Shown: positions 35,990 to 46,879 of the stretch, piece by piece | Layout of the letters: each line of letters starts with the position of its first letter | Position numbering within the stretch: position 1 is the first letter of the stretch | NCBI GenBank assembly: GCA_001414485.1 | Contig: LLEY01000095.1 | Span: forward strand, 124,001 to 188,000 | Source of the DNA: Calycina herbarum | Taxonomy: Eukaryota; Ascomycota; Leotiomycetes; Helotiales; Pezizellaceae | Length of the DNA stretch: 64,000 nt | Reading direction: 5' to 3' | Notes under the pieces: generated by a model | Told to the model about the DNA's origin: nothing | Databases searched by the model: none | Seen by the model: the letters and a program-made list of their open reading frames with translations, nothing else | Program-made: the position numbers and the translations under genes

Positions 35990-37050
35990 TTCTTATAATA
36001 AGTTATACTCTTTCTCGATGCCTATGAATATACGCGATAAACGAGGGAAGAGAACACGGGAGAGTTCTAAGGAGTCTAAAGAGGTTGATTTTAAGGTTTA
36101 GGAGGCCTAGAGGTCTAAGGGAGTTGATAAGGTTAAAGGGGTTGAGAAGGATAGAGAGTATAGAGGCGCTAATACTTAATTAAGTTAAGCCTCCGATTAT
36201 ATAGAATTAGTTTATTATTCTTTCTAGACTTTGCTACCTAATACTACTCTTATCTATTATACTAATATCGATAAGGCAGACCTTATCTCCTCCTCCTCTA
36301 ACAGCTCCCGAGAGACAAAAAAGACTTTATATACCTCCTTCTTACTTAGCTCTTAATCGAGTACTAAATATCCGATACTTCCGCGACTAGGAGATATTTA
36401 TAGAAAACATCGCTGTCCTTAGCTCTCTTCTAAGTTAGGACTTAATCTAAGGGGGCTCTATGAAATAGCTATTATATAATAACCTAGCTAAAGAATATAA
36501 TAGCGAAAACCTATATCTAAAATTTAGAATAATCCTTTTAAGCAAGCTTGGTCCTTTCCTTAGCTTAAAAGCTATAAAGAATCATTTTAGCTTAGAAAAG
36601 CCCGAGTTCTCTATATAACTTATAGTAGAGGAACCTATACTCAAAGTCTTAAAAGATTTGTTATCTCGTTATAGAGAGGGATATACTATTAATAATCCTT
36701 TGAGGATCGAGGTCTCTAAATCTAAGCTTTTGTCGGATTCTTTTAATAATAGCGACTCTTTCTCTAATAGGTTTAATAGTACTTCTACTACTGATATAGA
36801 TAATAGTCTAGTCTTAGCAGCTTCTACTTTTGCTAAAGGCGACAAAGTTGCGGTTTAGGTGTAGTTTAGAAGCTATAGTTTTAATAACAGGTCTAGTCTG
36901 ATATTTACTTTGTTAAAGTTATAGAGGCTATAGCAAAGCCTTTCTAGATCGCTAATCTAACGAAGGAACCAGATCACTCTATAAAAGAGAAGAGGATGAT
37001 TCAGGCTATTATATAAGCGATAGCTCTTACTATACTAGAGGTTTCTGCTC
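35990..37050 (+). pseudogene. Second, unidentified Helitron ORF relic
   Basis: Downstream of the helicase, a frame starting near ATG 36014 gives a very basic/acidic repeat-like segment (RDKRGKRTRESSKESKEVD). A second frame near 36380-36990 gives EIFIENIAVLSSLLSQD, RIEVSKSKLLSDSFNNSDSF and ASTFAKGDKVAVQVQF. No family is recognised. Its position between the helicase and the 3' hairpin suggests accessory element cargo or a second element gene. Confidence 0.45.
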
Positions 37051-37239
37051 GCTATGTTAAAGGAATATAAGTCTTTACTTTTTACTGTTGCTTTTATATA
37101 ATCTTACTAGTTAGTCTTTACTACTGTGAATAATATACTATTTCCGGTCGGGTTAGAGTTTATATTTCAGTACGTAATTTTTCTTTTATTACTTAACTTT
37201 GTTTGATATTTGATAAATACTAGGTCTATTAGTCTATAA

Positions 37240-37270
37240 GTACGAAGGCTTCGTATAAGCCGCAGGCTAG
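37240..37270. repeat. Helitron 3' subterminal palindrome and CTAG
   Basis: TACGAAGGCTTCGTA, 11 nt, then CTAG, the arrangement of a Helitron 3' terminator. The actual junction with the LTR lies six bases further (37276/37277), so CTAG is not the exact end. Confidence 0.6.
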
Positions 37271-37276
37271 CACCCC

Positions 37277-37363
37277 TATTACGTCTATGCGTTGCTAAGC
37301 GAGGTCACGTGAATGCGTCGCTGGAGTACTCCGAGACTTATTCCACGGGTGTAACCCTTGATA
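37277..37363 (-). repeat. Gypsy-A2 3' LTR, right fragment
   Basis: 87 bp from TATTACG to CTTGATA, matching 43136-43222 and 18304-18390. It completes the LTR broken at 28923. Confidence 0.9.
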
Positions 37364-39795
37364 TTACCCTCTTTCCTGCTCTTGAAGGTAGGTGTCTAGG
37401 GCTACTGTGTCCTCTAACTTAGTAGCAGGTTCCTATGTTAGGTTTGCGTATCCTGTCTATTTAACCTTATACTCGAGTCGAGTACGAGAGCCTTTCCCTA
37501 AGAGCTTCTTTTGCCGTTGACCTAGTATTCTTTTAACTTACTATTCTATAGTATCGTCTACTAATATTATAGGTGGTTGATTATCGTCTGTAATTTGACT
37601 AGACAGCGGGTCTGTAGCTGCTGGCCTTAATAAGTCTATATTAAAGATATTATAGATACTAGGCGGGGTGTCTAGCCTATATGTAGACGGGCTAATAACC
37701 TCGATAACTGTGAACTTAGCAGATCGAGTGTCTAGTTTCTTACTAGCCCTGTCTGTCCGTATATTCCGTAAGCTTAAGTAAACCTTGTCTCTAACCTTAT
37801 ACGTAGGAGCGGTATTCTATAAACGATTTGCTTAAGTCTCCTAGTCTTGTTATACCCTTGCTATTGATGATTATACCTATTCTACAATAGCCTTAATCTT
37901 TACTACTATTGCTTCGCCTTTTTGAATTAGTGTTTTTATGTTTATAGGTGCTACTACGTCTGTTAAGGGGTCGATAGTCTATAACAGATAGCCGTAGCTG
38001 AGTTAGAAGGGGCTTATACTCGTTGATATTAAATCCCGTCCGTTAAAAGCTAGCTATACTACTAGCAGCTAGTCGGCCCAGTCGTCCTAAGCTATATTAA
38101 TCTACTGCCGTAGAAGCGTCTCGACTTTAGCATTTGCCTGTTCCGTTAACCCGTTAGTTTATAGATAGAAGGCTGTAGAGATCCGTCGTTTAATTCGTAA
38201 GAAGTTATAAAGCGTCTTCTATGCTTGTCTAATGAATTACAGGCCTCTATTAGATACTATTGCTCTTAGTAGTCTATGTAAGCTATAGTGTGTAGTAATA
38301 AATAAGCGAGCAAATTCCTCTGATAATATAGTCGAGTTATAGGCTGTAAGAAGCACCTCTTTGCCTAAACGGTCTGTGAACACTGCTATTATATTAGAGC
38401 CTTTACTTATAGGTAGTGGTCTAATAAAGTCGATAGAGATCTCCTGCTATTACTACTTAGGAATTGGTAATAGACGAAGTAGGCCTTGTTTACGATCTCT
38501 CTAGACCTTAGTACGTCTATAAACTCTATAGTTATAGATAAACTACTTAACTATAGTTTATAGATTTGGCTAGAAGAACTCTCTTAAGACTATTGTAATT
38601 GTCCCGTTTTTACTAGGATAGCTTATAAGTGTAGAATTATAGAGTTCTTATATAATTACAGTCTATAGCGGCTTATAGTTAGGGACCTATAGTCTACCTC
38701 TAAACTATAAATCACCGTTCTTATTAACTAAGTAGTTAGAGACAGAGACTTTAACTGAAGAAGCGAGGTCTACTAGAAACACTCTATCTCCTTAGTAGAC
38801 AGTGTCTATAAGACGTCTAAAGTTCTTATCCTATACCTTTCCCTCTTCCTAGAAGCTCCGTAGTTGATCTATAAACGCTTGCTACGTCGCTACGTCGCTT
38901 ACTTGATTCCTCCCGTTTACTAACACTGGTGCTAGCTGTATAGTATTTCCTTGAATTATTTTATCTAGAATTAGTTATACTATCCTATAATTAAGGCGTT
39001 TATCTCCCTCCTCTAGGAGGTCCTGGTCCCTCCTTATTAGTATATCTGGCAGTCCTCTCTCTTTACCTAGGTAGTATTAGATAATTAGGTTAAACTTACT
39101 AAGTATTAACTGCTACTGTATTTGTCTTTTAGACAGTTTATAGACCGTTGTAAAGTACTTAAGATTCTTATAATCCGTAAGTACTATAAACTGCCTAACA
39201 CTTTTTAACTCTGCTTCCTATTCCTTAAGGCAACGAATAATAGCTAATAACTCCTTATTATATATTAGGTAATTATATTCAGCAGATGCGTGTTTCTTTG
39301 AGAAGAAGGCTACGGGCTGTAAGACGCTATTCTTTACTTAAGAGAGTACGCCTCCTAAGTAATATCTAGAGAAGTCTATCTCTAGGACCGTCTTATAATC
39401 TAGGTTAAACTGAGCTAGTACTAGGGCCTCTATAAAGGCCTGCTTTAACTGTTCGAAGGCTCTATTCGCTTCGTCTATCTATTAGAAGGATATATCCTTT
39501 TTAACGAGTCTATAGAGAGGAGCTATAATCTATGAAAAGTCTTTAATAAACCGTCGATAGAAATTCGTAAATCCTAGGAAGCTAAGGACGCCTTTTGCCT
39601 TTATTAGTGCTTTCTAATCTATAATAGTCTATATTTTAGCTAGGTCTATCTATAAACCTTTCCCTGCTTCTATAATAAACCTAAGGTACTTTGTAGACTA
39701 TACTTCAAATTCGTACTTATTAATATTAAGCTATAGCCTAGTATCTTAAAGCCTTTGTATTACTTTATAGACATGCTTACAGTGCTGGTTATAGG

Positions 39796-39948
39796 TGTGA
39801 CAGCCGTCACGTGGCTGGAGGTCACGTAGGCGGTGTTACACCGGGATTCCTATTAAGTAGTAGAATAGCGAATTAGTCTACCGATTAATTCTTATACCTT
39901 TTAGCCGGCTGGCGTACTAGTAAAAGCTATTTATTTACGTCTATTATA
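39796..39948 (+). repeat. TRIM left LTR
   Basis: 153 bp, differing from the right copy by a few transitions. It is GC-richer than the surrounding Gypsy sequence. Confidence 0.85.
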
Positions 39949-40235
39949 GAAGAATTGATCTAACCTATAACCGAGGGTCTGAGGACTAGTTGGTCGGCCC
40001 GGGGTCGGCCCGCTAAGCGAGGACTTAGTTGCTTAAAGATACTATGGTTCTGAGTAGAGTAGCTAGCGTATTACGTATATAGTGTGTCTGGCAAAATTAT
40101 ACTATTAGCTTCGGCCTTCTTATATAAGCACTCTCGAGAATATAAGCGATCACCCTGCGGGGCTTGTTTAGTCTTATAGTTAACTACTTACGCTTACGGA
40201 CAGCTAGAGGCCAGCTGTCTTAGAAGCGGGGATAG

Positions 40236-40388
40236 TGTGACAGCCGTCACGTGGCTGGAGGTCACGTGGGCGGTGTTACACCGGGATTCCTATCAAGTAG
40301 TAGAATAGCGAATTAGTCTGCCGATTAATTCTTATGCCTTTTAGCCGGCTAGCGTACTAGTAAAAGCTATTTATTTACGTCTGTTATA
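40236..40388 (+). repeat. TRIM right LTR
   Basis: 153 bp partner, preceded by the polypurine tract and followed by ATAGG. Confidence 0.85.
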
Positions 40389-41099
40389 ATAGGTGCTGTC
40401 TATAAAGACTAAGACATCGTCGATATATACTAAGACAAAGTCGTCTAAGAACTCTTAAAGCGTATGATTAATATACTGCTAGAAAGTGCTAGGAGTATTT
40501 ATAAGCCTAAAAGGGGTAATAAGCTATTTAAAAAGCCTAAAGCGTATCTGAAAAGCTGTTTTCTACTCGTCTCTCTCTTTAATTCGTATCTTATAAAACG
40601 TAGTAATAACATCTATTTTTATAAACTACTTTGCTTTTCTAATCCAGTTAAGTGTTTCTTAGATTAAGAGTAATAGATAGCAGTTCTTATAGGTTAACTT
40701 ATTTAGTGCCCGGTAGTTATAATAGAACTGTAGGCCCTCTCCTAGCTTCTATACGAAGAGTACTAGCGTAGCTGCTAGAGAGTTGCTTACTCGAATAAAT
40801 TCCTTATCTAGTACCTCTATTAGGGTTTTATAGAGTACTAACAGCTCGTCCTATAATATATTATAGAGTAGCCTCTATAGAACTGTCTCCTTAGATCCGC
40901 TATTCGTCTATAAAAGCTTAATACTATGATTAATTCCTTATTAGTATACTAGTAACTTATTTACTTCTTTTCTATTAAAAGCTAGGTAGAATTCTAGACT
41001 GATCTAGCTAGGCAGCTTTGTCTGTAGGTCTATATACTTCTTCTCTACTAACGCTTTACTAATGTCTACGAGGCTAGCTAAGAAAACTTGTAGCTTACG

Positions 41100-42720
41100 T
41101 TTACAATCTATAAGAAAGTAGAAGACAGCCGTGCTTACTTGCTTATAAGAGTAAGACTTTTCTAGCTTGCTATAAACTTCTAACCTAGAGTCTTAGAAGA
41201 GTAAGTATCCCTTAGTAGTATTAAGTAAAGCTCGCTCTCTTCTTAACTAAGATTTTCCTAGAATTATTTTATAGTCCTCGATCTTAGAGACTACGTAAGT
41301 ATAAACCCGTTTCTGCTGATAGCCTTTAATGTTTATACTAAAAGATACTACTTAGGATATAGCATCCTCTGATACTCCTTCTACTAACTATAAATACCTT
41401 AGTATAATTTATATATAAGAGAGCTAATAATAATAGATAAAACAGTTTAAAACAATTCTATAGACTAAATACTCTAAATCTACTAAGGCTTATAAAGTAG
41501 CTACCCTATTTACTAAAGCCGATATAAGAAGAGGTTTTTCGTCTATATATTCCTACTTAAAATGTCTTTAAGTGTCTATTACTAACAACTCCCTTCGTCG
41601 CCTCTGCCTACGCTTTCTAATAAGAGCTACTAGTTTTCTAAATCCGAGGAGATATTACTGTCTTCTTCTTCTAATTCTAGTACTACTTCCTTAACCTCTG
41701 CCTTCTGTTTATAGACCGAATCCGCTGTTATAGGTCGTCTTAGTAGTCTATATAGACATTCTTAAATAAAATAACTAGTAGCTCTATAGCGAAGACAGCG
41801 ACTAGTATAAGCACGGTTGCTTCGTTCTTCCTAGAACACCTATTTAACACGCTTAGGACTAGTTGTTAAGACTTTAGCAGGTGCCGGTTCCTAATCTATA
41901 CCCTCTACAGATGCCTTACAGGTGACTTTCGGTCCGTTAGCGATATTGCCGCTTGTTACCTACTATATAGTATCCGTCGAGCGTTTCTAAGAGGTCTGTG
42001 GTGTTTCTAGGAGAGTCTAGGCCCTGGATCTTAATGTTTGAGCTTTATAAGCTCTTAAGCAGTCGTTCGTTTCTTTAATAATAGAGTAGTAAGACTCGAA
42101 GTTAGATTAAGAAGGAACTATGATTATTGCCTTAACTAACTCGTTGCTAAGGATTCAGTTAAGAGACACCTTCTTTACGTCGTCTAGCTAAGATCCTCTT
42201 CTAGACTCTATAAGCAGGGCTTACTATTCTGTAAAGACCTCTAGGAATAGTCTTAAGCTCTAGTAGAAGAATTCTAGCTTTTGTTACGCTCTTTCCTTAG
42301 CTTATAGGTCTCTAAATACAAACTCTACTCGATCTAAGAAATTACTACTATTAGCTAGCTCTAGCTTGCTCTATTCCCGTACCTATACTTCTATTCTACG
42401 GAGCGCCTTGCTCTATAGAGATCCGTTAAGTACTTAAAACTTAACGTATTTAGTATATCTATAGTAGTCGACTTCGATTTTAGCTCGTACTTGTTATAAC
42501 TAAGCTTCTAGCTTGTCCGAGTCTCTATAGAATTCTAGTAGTAGAGGAAGAGATTTCCTAGGTTTATTATTATTATAGACTATTTATAAGCGAGCTTCCT
42601 TATCCTTCTTTTACTCGTTTATAATCTGTAGACGATCGTTCTCTTAGGCAGATATTAACTGATTCTACTACTCTTAAATATACTATAGGAACTAGGCAGG
42701 TAGCTAATTCGGTATACCGC
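41100..42720 (-). pseudogene. Gypsy-A2 gag relic
   Basis: Aligns with 16250-17900 of A1. On the minus strand it precedes RT and follows the leader minisatellite and 5' LTR, the position of gag and the start of protease. A CxxC-containing stretch is suggested near 41780-41830. There are stops throughout. Confidence 0.6.
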
Positions 42721-42778
42721 TTTCTTATAGTTCTCCTATTGTCTATAAGTTCCGTAAATGCCGTGAAATAGCCCGTAA

Positions 42779-42964
42779 GTTCCAGTGTTACTATAAAGGC
42801 CCGCTGTGTTCCAGTGTTACTAAAATAGCCTAATATGTTCTAGTGTTGCTGTAAAGGCCCTTGAGTTCCAGTATTACTATAAAGGCCCGATGTGTTCTAG
42901 TGTTACTAAAATAGCCCGATGTGTTCCAGTGCTGCTAAAATAGCCCGATGTGTTCCAGTGTTAA
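42779..42964 (-). repeat. 29-bp minisatellite in the Gypsy-A2 leader
   Basis: Six units of 28-29 bp plus a partial seventh, of the same two alternating core types as 17931-18133, but with a different order of core types and one 28-bp unit. Confidence 0.88.
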
Positions 42965-42980
42965 GGAGAATCGAATCTAA

Positions 42981-43222
42981 TATCAAGGCTTATAGCAAGT
43001 GCTGATGAATTAAACTACAGAGGCTGTCTATATATAAGAAGATTCAATTGTCCTTTCTAAGCCAGAGTCCTTGCTAACTTATATACTTAGTTAGCTTTTT
43101 CTAGAGGGTTCTGCTAAGAGTACTCTCGAAGGTTCTGTTACGTCCATGCGTTGCTAAGCGAGGTCACGTGAATGCGTCGCTGGAGTACTCCGAGACTTAT
43201 TCCACGGGTGTAACCATTAATA
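42981..43222 (-). repeat. Gypsy-A2 5' LTR
   Basis: 242 bp, followed by the AGAAG target duplication. Confidence 0.9.
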
Positions 43223-43329
43223 AGAAGAATACGTAGATATGTTAAAAGAAGGAAGGATACGTGCTATCTAATAGATGTTTCTTAGCTCGTACTTAAGCGT
43301 AAGGACACGCTAGGCTAAGAAGGGGATAG

Positions 43330-43779
43330 TATCACAAATCACGTTATACGTGGTAAGTAGTCTAGACGGCGCTCTAATAGGATAAGACGTAGTGTCTAGG
43401 AAATAGAAGGTAATATAGGAGGAATCTAAGAACGTATAGAACGTTAAAAGGATTTAGGATCTCACTGTTGGATTTCCTAGTCACGTGATAGACCCAGGTT
43501 ACGAGGTAGACCCCGTTAGATCCTTAAGAGGTCTAACTAGGTCCTCCGGATCCGGTTAGGTCTAGGAGCAGAAGGTTCTATATATAACTAGCACGTCTGC
43601 TATTAGATAGAAGCTTCGTACTTAACTTTAGTTATTAATCTTATTATCTTATTTAATATCTTTGATATAAGTAACGAGTTCACTTCTAAGTAAACAACCT
43701 AGCGTATCTATACTTCTTACCTGTATACTAACCTTCGAGACTTAGTTATCTTCGTTTAGTTCGTTTGAGTTTCGTTATA
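43330..43779 (+). repeat. Gypsy-B2 3' LTR
   Basis: About 450 bp, from TATCACAAATCACG to TTTCGTTATA, the reverse complement of the B1 LTRs with several small differences. It directly follows the purine tract. Its right side abuts the hAT relic. Confidence 0.9.
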
Positions 43780-45009
43780 TATACGTAGTAAAAGCAGCTA
43801 TAAGAGTATCGTTAGTAGAAGCGTTGTCTCTAGTAATACTAGAAAAGTTAAAGAATTAGTAAATATATTAAATATATATATATATAATTACTTACCTAGT
43901 AATCTCTTCTTCTATCTTAAAGTCTTCTAGAGTCTTTTTAAGAACTCTAGATATATAGAGACCAGAGTGACGTTCTTTAAAAGGTCTTAAAGCTAGAAGA
44001 TAAGCTTTAAGCTTAAAGTCTTGATTTATAAAGTGTCTAAATAAGCGAGTTATTAGTAAATAAGTCTTTAAAAGACTAATAAAAGTACTTATAAAGTTAT
44101 TTCTAAATAAGTATCTTAACTTATACTAGTCTAAGTATCTAAAGTAAGACTAAAAGAGCCTTAAGCTAGTATATAATCTCTAAGTTGCTCTTTAATAACC
44201 TCTTTTCTACTTAAATATAGAGAATTAAGCTCGTTTATAAGCTTAGATCTATATATCTTCGGGCTACCTCTAATTAAAGCTATTAGTACTTTAAAGTAAA
44301 GTAACTAATAAAAGACTTTACTTACTCTCGTAGATACTCTATAAGCTCTCTAAAAGAAGAAGAAGAAATAGCTTTAAAGCTTATATTATTCTTAATAATA
44401 AAGTTTAATATAAGCTTTTTAAAGGTTTCTTCTTTAAAGTCAGGACTTTTAGGTATTTTAGAGGCTTATTAACGTTCAAAGGCACTTCCTTTAGTACTTA
44501 AAGAGCCTTGGCTAGACTGTGATTCACTCTTAAAGTCTAAATATATATATATATATATAAGTATATAAATTATAATATAAGAAGAAGAAGAACTACTTAC
44601 CTATATCCGGGTTCTCTAGAATAGACCTAATAGGCACTGCCTTATAGGAGTTAAGATAATGCTTTATATAGTTACTTATAGAGTGATAAATACGCTAATT
44701 AGTCTAGGTTTTACTATATATAATTAGCTATAATAAGTATATAAGATAAGAAAGACTACTAACCGATAGCCTACTTAAAGGCAGCGTATAATAACAGTAC
44801 AAGGCTTAGACCGATCTTCTTAAGAAGGATTAAGCTCCTTTCTTAAGAGTCCTCTTTGAAAGAGAATAGGTTATTCGTCAAGCTCGAGAGTATAGTCCAG
44901 GCTATTTTAAGCATAGATAATACAGGCAGCGTAGTTAAGAGACATCTTTATAGCTGATTTAAGGTATAAAGAACTGATTTTGTATATAAAAGATAATAGT
45001 AAGTATTTA
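43780..45009 (-). pseudogene. hAT-type transposase relic with introns
   Basis: The minus strand reads ITRDNASTNDTLI near 43800-43840 and a LDTxTSIS-type block near 44150-44180, the hAT catalytic-domain context (aspartate followed by W/S residues). Upstream it reads KKLILNFIIKNNISFKAI (about 44360-44420) and SSSSFRELIEYLRE. Two intron-like gaps are visible: 43839-43895 (GTAAGT...CTAG) and about 44540-44605 (GTAAGT...TTTAG), with a possible third near 44700-44770 (GTTAGT). The N-terminal BED-finger region should lie near 44800-45000. The C-terminal dimerisation domain is missing on the left, where Gypsy-B2 LTR starts. Confidence 0.7.
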
Positions 45010-45014
45010 GGTTG

Positions 45015-45246
45015 TATTACAGCGCTGGTCCGTAACACGTGATTCTCGGTCCTACACGTGACCGTCAGAGCCGCAACGCTTAGACGGATTTATAACGAGA
45101 TTAAAGGCTCTTTATAGTTAGCAGGAATACCCCTTTTTCGTAGGGTATATATTCCGTATTCTCTCGTTCTTAGAACTGTAGCTTTAAATTCTCGAATATA
45201 TATATATATACTCTTATACCTTTGCCTTCAGTTATAGATCGTAACA
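45015..45246 (+). repeat. Gypsy-C1 5' LTR
   Basis: 232 bp. An (AT)n run near 45205-45220 is TA-pure here, while the 3' LTR keeps CACATATA at that place. Confidence 0.93.
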
Positions 45247-45479
45247 TTATTTAAAGCTTAAATAACCTAACTCTCTACGAAGAACTATAATATCGACCGG
45301 ATTCTACGCTTATAACGGCTAGAAGATCTTATACTTATAATAGTGTAACTACGACTATCCCTCGAGTATCTCTACGTCTATAACGACTTATCTCCTCGAC
45401 AAGCACGCCTGTAACAGCCTGCCCCTTCTGCCTATAATAGCATCCTCTTCCTATAAACGGATCCCTCGAGTATCTCTGC

Positions 45480-46830
45480 GTCTATAACGACTTATCTCCT
45501 CGAAAGACACGCCTGTAACGGCCTATATAACCTTTTTTTACAACCTCTCCCTACCTTCTCCTCCTTCCTTTCCGACAATATAATAGCCGACACTCGAAGT
45601 AGTCGTAGTAGAAAAGGGAAGACACCTACTAGCTCGTCTTAAACCGAGCCTTAACAACCGGATAACACCTCTAAAGTCGCCCCTCCCTCGCCTACCTCCT
45701 CTGCGATAAGCGAGCCTCTTACGGACGAAAACGTTCGTTTATAAGCTGAAATCCTCTCTTTACATACGCAACTCTACTAAACCCCGTTGCCTATAAACCA
45801 CTCTAACAACCCTCTCCCGAGCCGCGAGTATACGTAAGCCCTCCGAGAGGCTACTACCGACTCCTTCTGTTCCCGATTTAGTTCTAACAATTCTACTCAT
45901 AAGTTCTAAGATAGCGAGAAACTCAAGGATAGCATCTCCCCGTTATATAAGGCCTAGCAGATTATCCTAGCTAGCAAAATAAGAAAGAACCTCTTTAAGG
46001 ACGAATAAGACAAACTTACCTTCGTCTTTATAGCTACTTCCGGCGTAGCATAAGAGCACCTAGAACTACAGATAGATTTCGGTTCCTCTACCTTATTTAC
46101 AGACGTTATAGATATGCTTATATATCTAGATACCTTGTTCGTAGATAGTAACGAAGCTGTAGAGGCCCGTAAGGTCTTCTGTAAACTCTTAATATAAGAG
46201 GACAAGACTTTTACTATGTTTAAAGCAACCTTCTTAAGCCTTACGACTAAGGCTTATATCTCGTTAAGTAAGTAGTCCGAAGATTTATACTAGAAGCTTA
46301 CGCTAGCTCTCTAAGTAAGCATCTTACTAGTCTAAATCACTCTAGTAACCTTTAACTAGTTATATAACCGCTGTTACTCTGTCTATTAAGATAGGGTAAC
46401 TATTAAGGAACGCTTTACAGCTTACTACAACTGCCGCCTACTTATAAGAGGTTTCCTTACCGGCTACGGATTAACTTACTAACTTCCGGCTCTATATACT
46501 ACTATTAGTTATTCGCTAACCTAAAGCCCGGTCTGTTACTCTCTAGTTACGGACCGTAAGACTCCTTTGCCTACTTATAAGAGTATAACTCCTGTCTAAG
46601 ATATAGTAGACGTTATCTATTACAATTATAATAAACCTAGGTACTACGCTAGTAAATGCTCTCTTCCTCGAAAACCCTCTATAGCTATTAAGCTATTAGA
46701 AGACGCTAAAAACTCGCTTATAGACTCCTACGAACTATAAGCGTCTAGAGAAGAATCAGCTAACGAGGAACTCGTCTATAAGGACTCGGGAAAAGAACAG
46801 TTCTAAAGTAAGTCTCCTCTTTAGAGTAAA
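45480..46830 (+). pseudogene. Gypsy-C1 gag relic
   Basis: Decayed plus-strand frame. It begins with a Ser/Arg/Pro-rich region, then capsid-like sequence (about 46000-46450). A zinc knuckle near 46625-46665 reads YNYNKPRYYASKCSLPRK, from a C-x2-C-x4-H-x4-C form with two Cys and the His changed to Tyr, exactly the TGC/TGT to TAC/TAT and CAC to TAC changes expected of RIP. The minus-strand frame 45954-46205 is antisense. Confidence 0.75.
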
Positions 46831-46879
46831 ATAAACTTAGATCTTAACCTCTTAATCTAAGTTATATAATAGGTAGAAA

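Larger units (their letters stand above)
28924..37276 (+). mobile_element. Helitron-type rolling-circle element inserted in the Gypsy-A2 LTR
   Basis: Boundaries follow from the split LTR and are ambiguous by one or two bases (T/A). It encodes a Rep/helicase on the plus strand. The 5' tip carries GCCTTCGTAC (28926-28935), whose inverted copy GTACGAAGGC lies 27 bp inside the 3' end (37240-37249). A perfect 8-bp hairpin (CTCTTAGC-TT-GCTAAGAG, 28935-28952) is near the 5' end, and the palindrome TACGAAG-G-CTTCGTA (37241-37255) is near the 3' end. CTAG lies 11 nt after that palindrome (37267-37270). Asymmetric inverted ends resemble those described for Helentron/Helitron2 types. Confidence 0.82.
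39796..40388 (+). mobile_element. TRIM-like non-autonomous LTR element, 593 bp
   Basis: Two direct 153-bp repeats (39796-39948 and 40236-40388) start TGTGACAG and end TTATA (ancestral TTACA). They surround 287 bp without coding capacity. ATAGG flanks the element (39791-39795 and 40389-40393) and one copy remains in the empty site of A1 (ACAGG, near 15540). A purine tract AGAAGCGGGGATAG abuts the right LTR (40222-40235), as in plus-orientation LTR elements. The left LTR is followed by GAAGAATTGATC, which is not an obvious tRNA match. Size and structure fit terminal-repeat retrotransposons in miniature. Confidence 0.85.
37500..41000 (-). pseudogene. Gypsy-A2 pol relic (RT, RNase H, integrase)
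   Basis: Minus strand. Integrase lies at about 37800-38850 (HPQTNGLTEQANAKVET-like block near 38120-38170). RNase H lies at about 39000-39400. RT lies at about 39450-40900, with FLDDFVLVYIDDVLVFIDS near 40395-40450, so the YIDD motif is intact here, unlike A1. The TRIM insertion begins only a few codons after this motif. Stops at former Gln/Trp codons are frequent. The plus-strand frame 40464-40667 is antisense. Confidence 0.85.
28768..43222 (-). mobile_element. Gypsy-A2 retrotransposon with two nested insertions
   Basis: AGAAG flanks both ends (28763-28767 and 43223-43227), a perfect 5-bp target-site duplication inside B2. The right, 5' LTR is 42981-43222. The left, 3' LTR is split into 28768-28923 and 37277-37363 by a Helitron-type insertion; rejoined it is 243 bp and aligns end to end with the right LTR. 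On the minus strand the polypurine tract AAGAGCAGGAAAGAGGGTAA adjoins the 3' LTR (37362-37385). A 593-bp TRIM (39796-40388) is inserted in RT. Confidence 0.92.
27180..43779 (+). mobile_element. Gypsy-B2 retrotransposon, 5'-truncated, carrying Gypsy-A2
   Basis: This is the B-family element in the opposite orientation to B1. Integrase core to chromodomain (27180-28240), the antisense accessory ORF (28261-28767), the 3' tail (43228-43329, ending in the purine tract AAGAAGGGGATAG) and the 3' LTR (43330-43779) all appear in the order found in B1. Gypsy-A2 interrupts it at 28768-43222. The 5' LTR, gag, protease and RT are absent; the left end joins pogo sequence. Confidence 0.85.
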
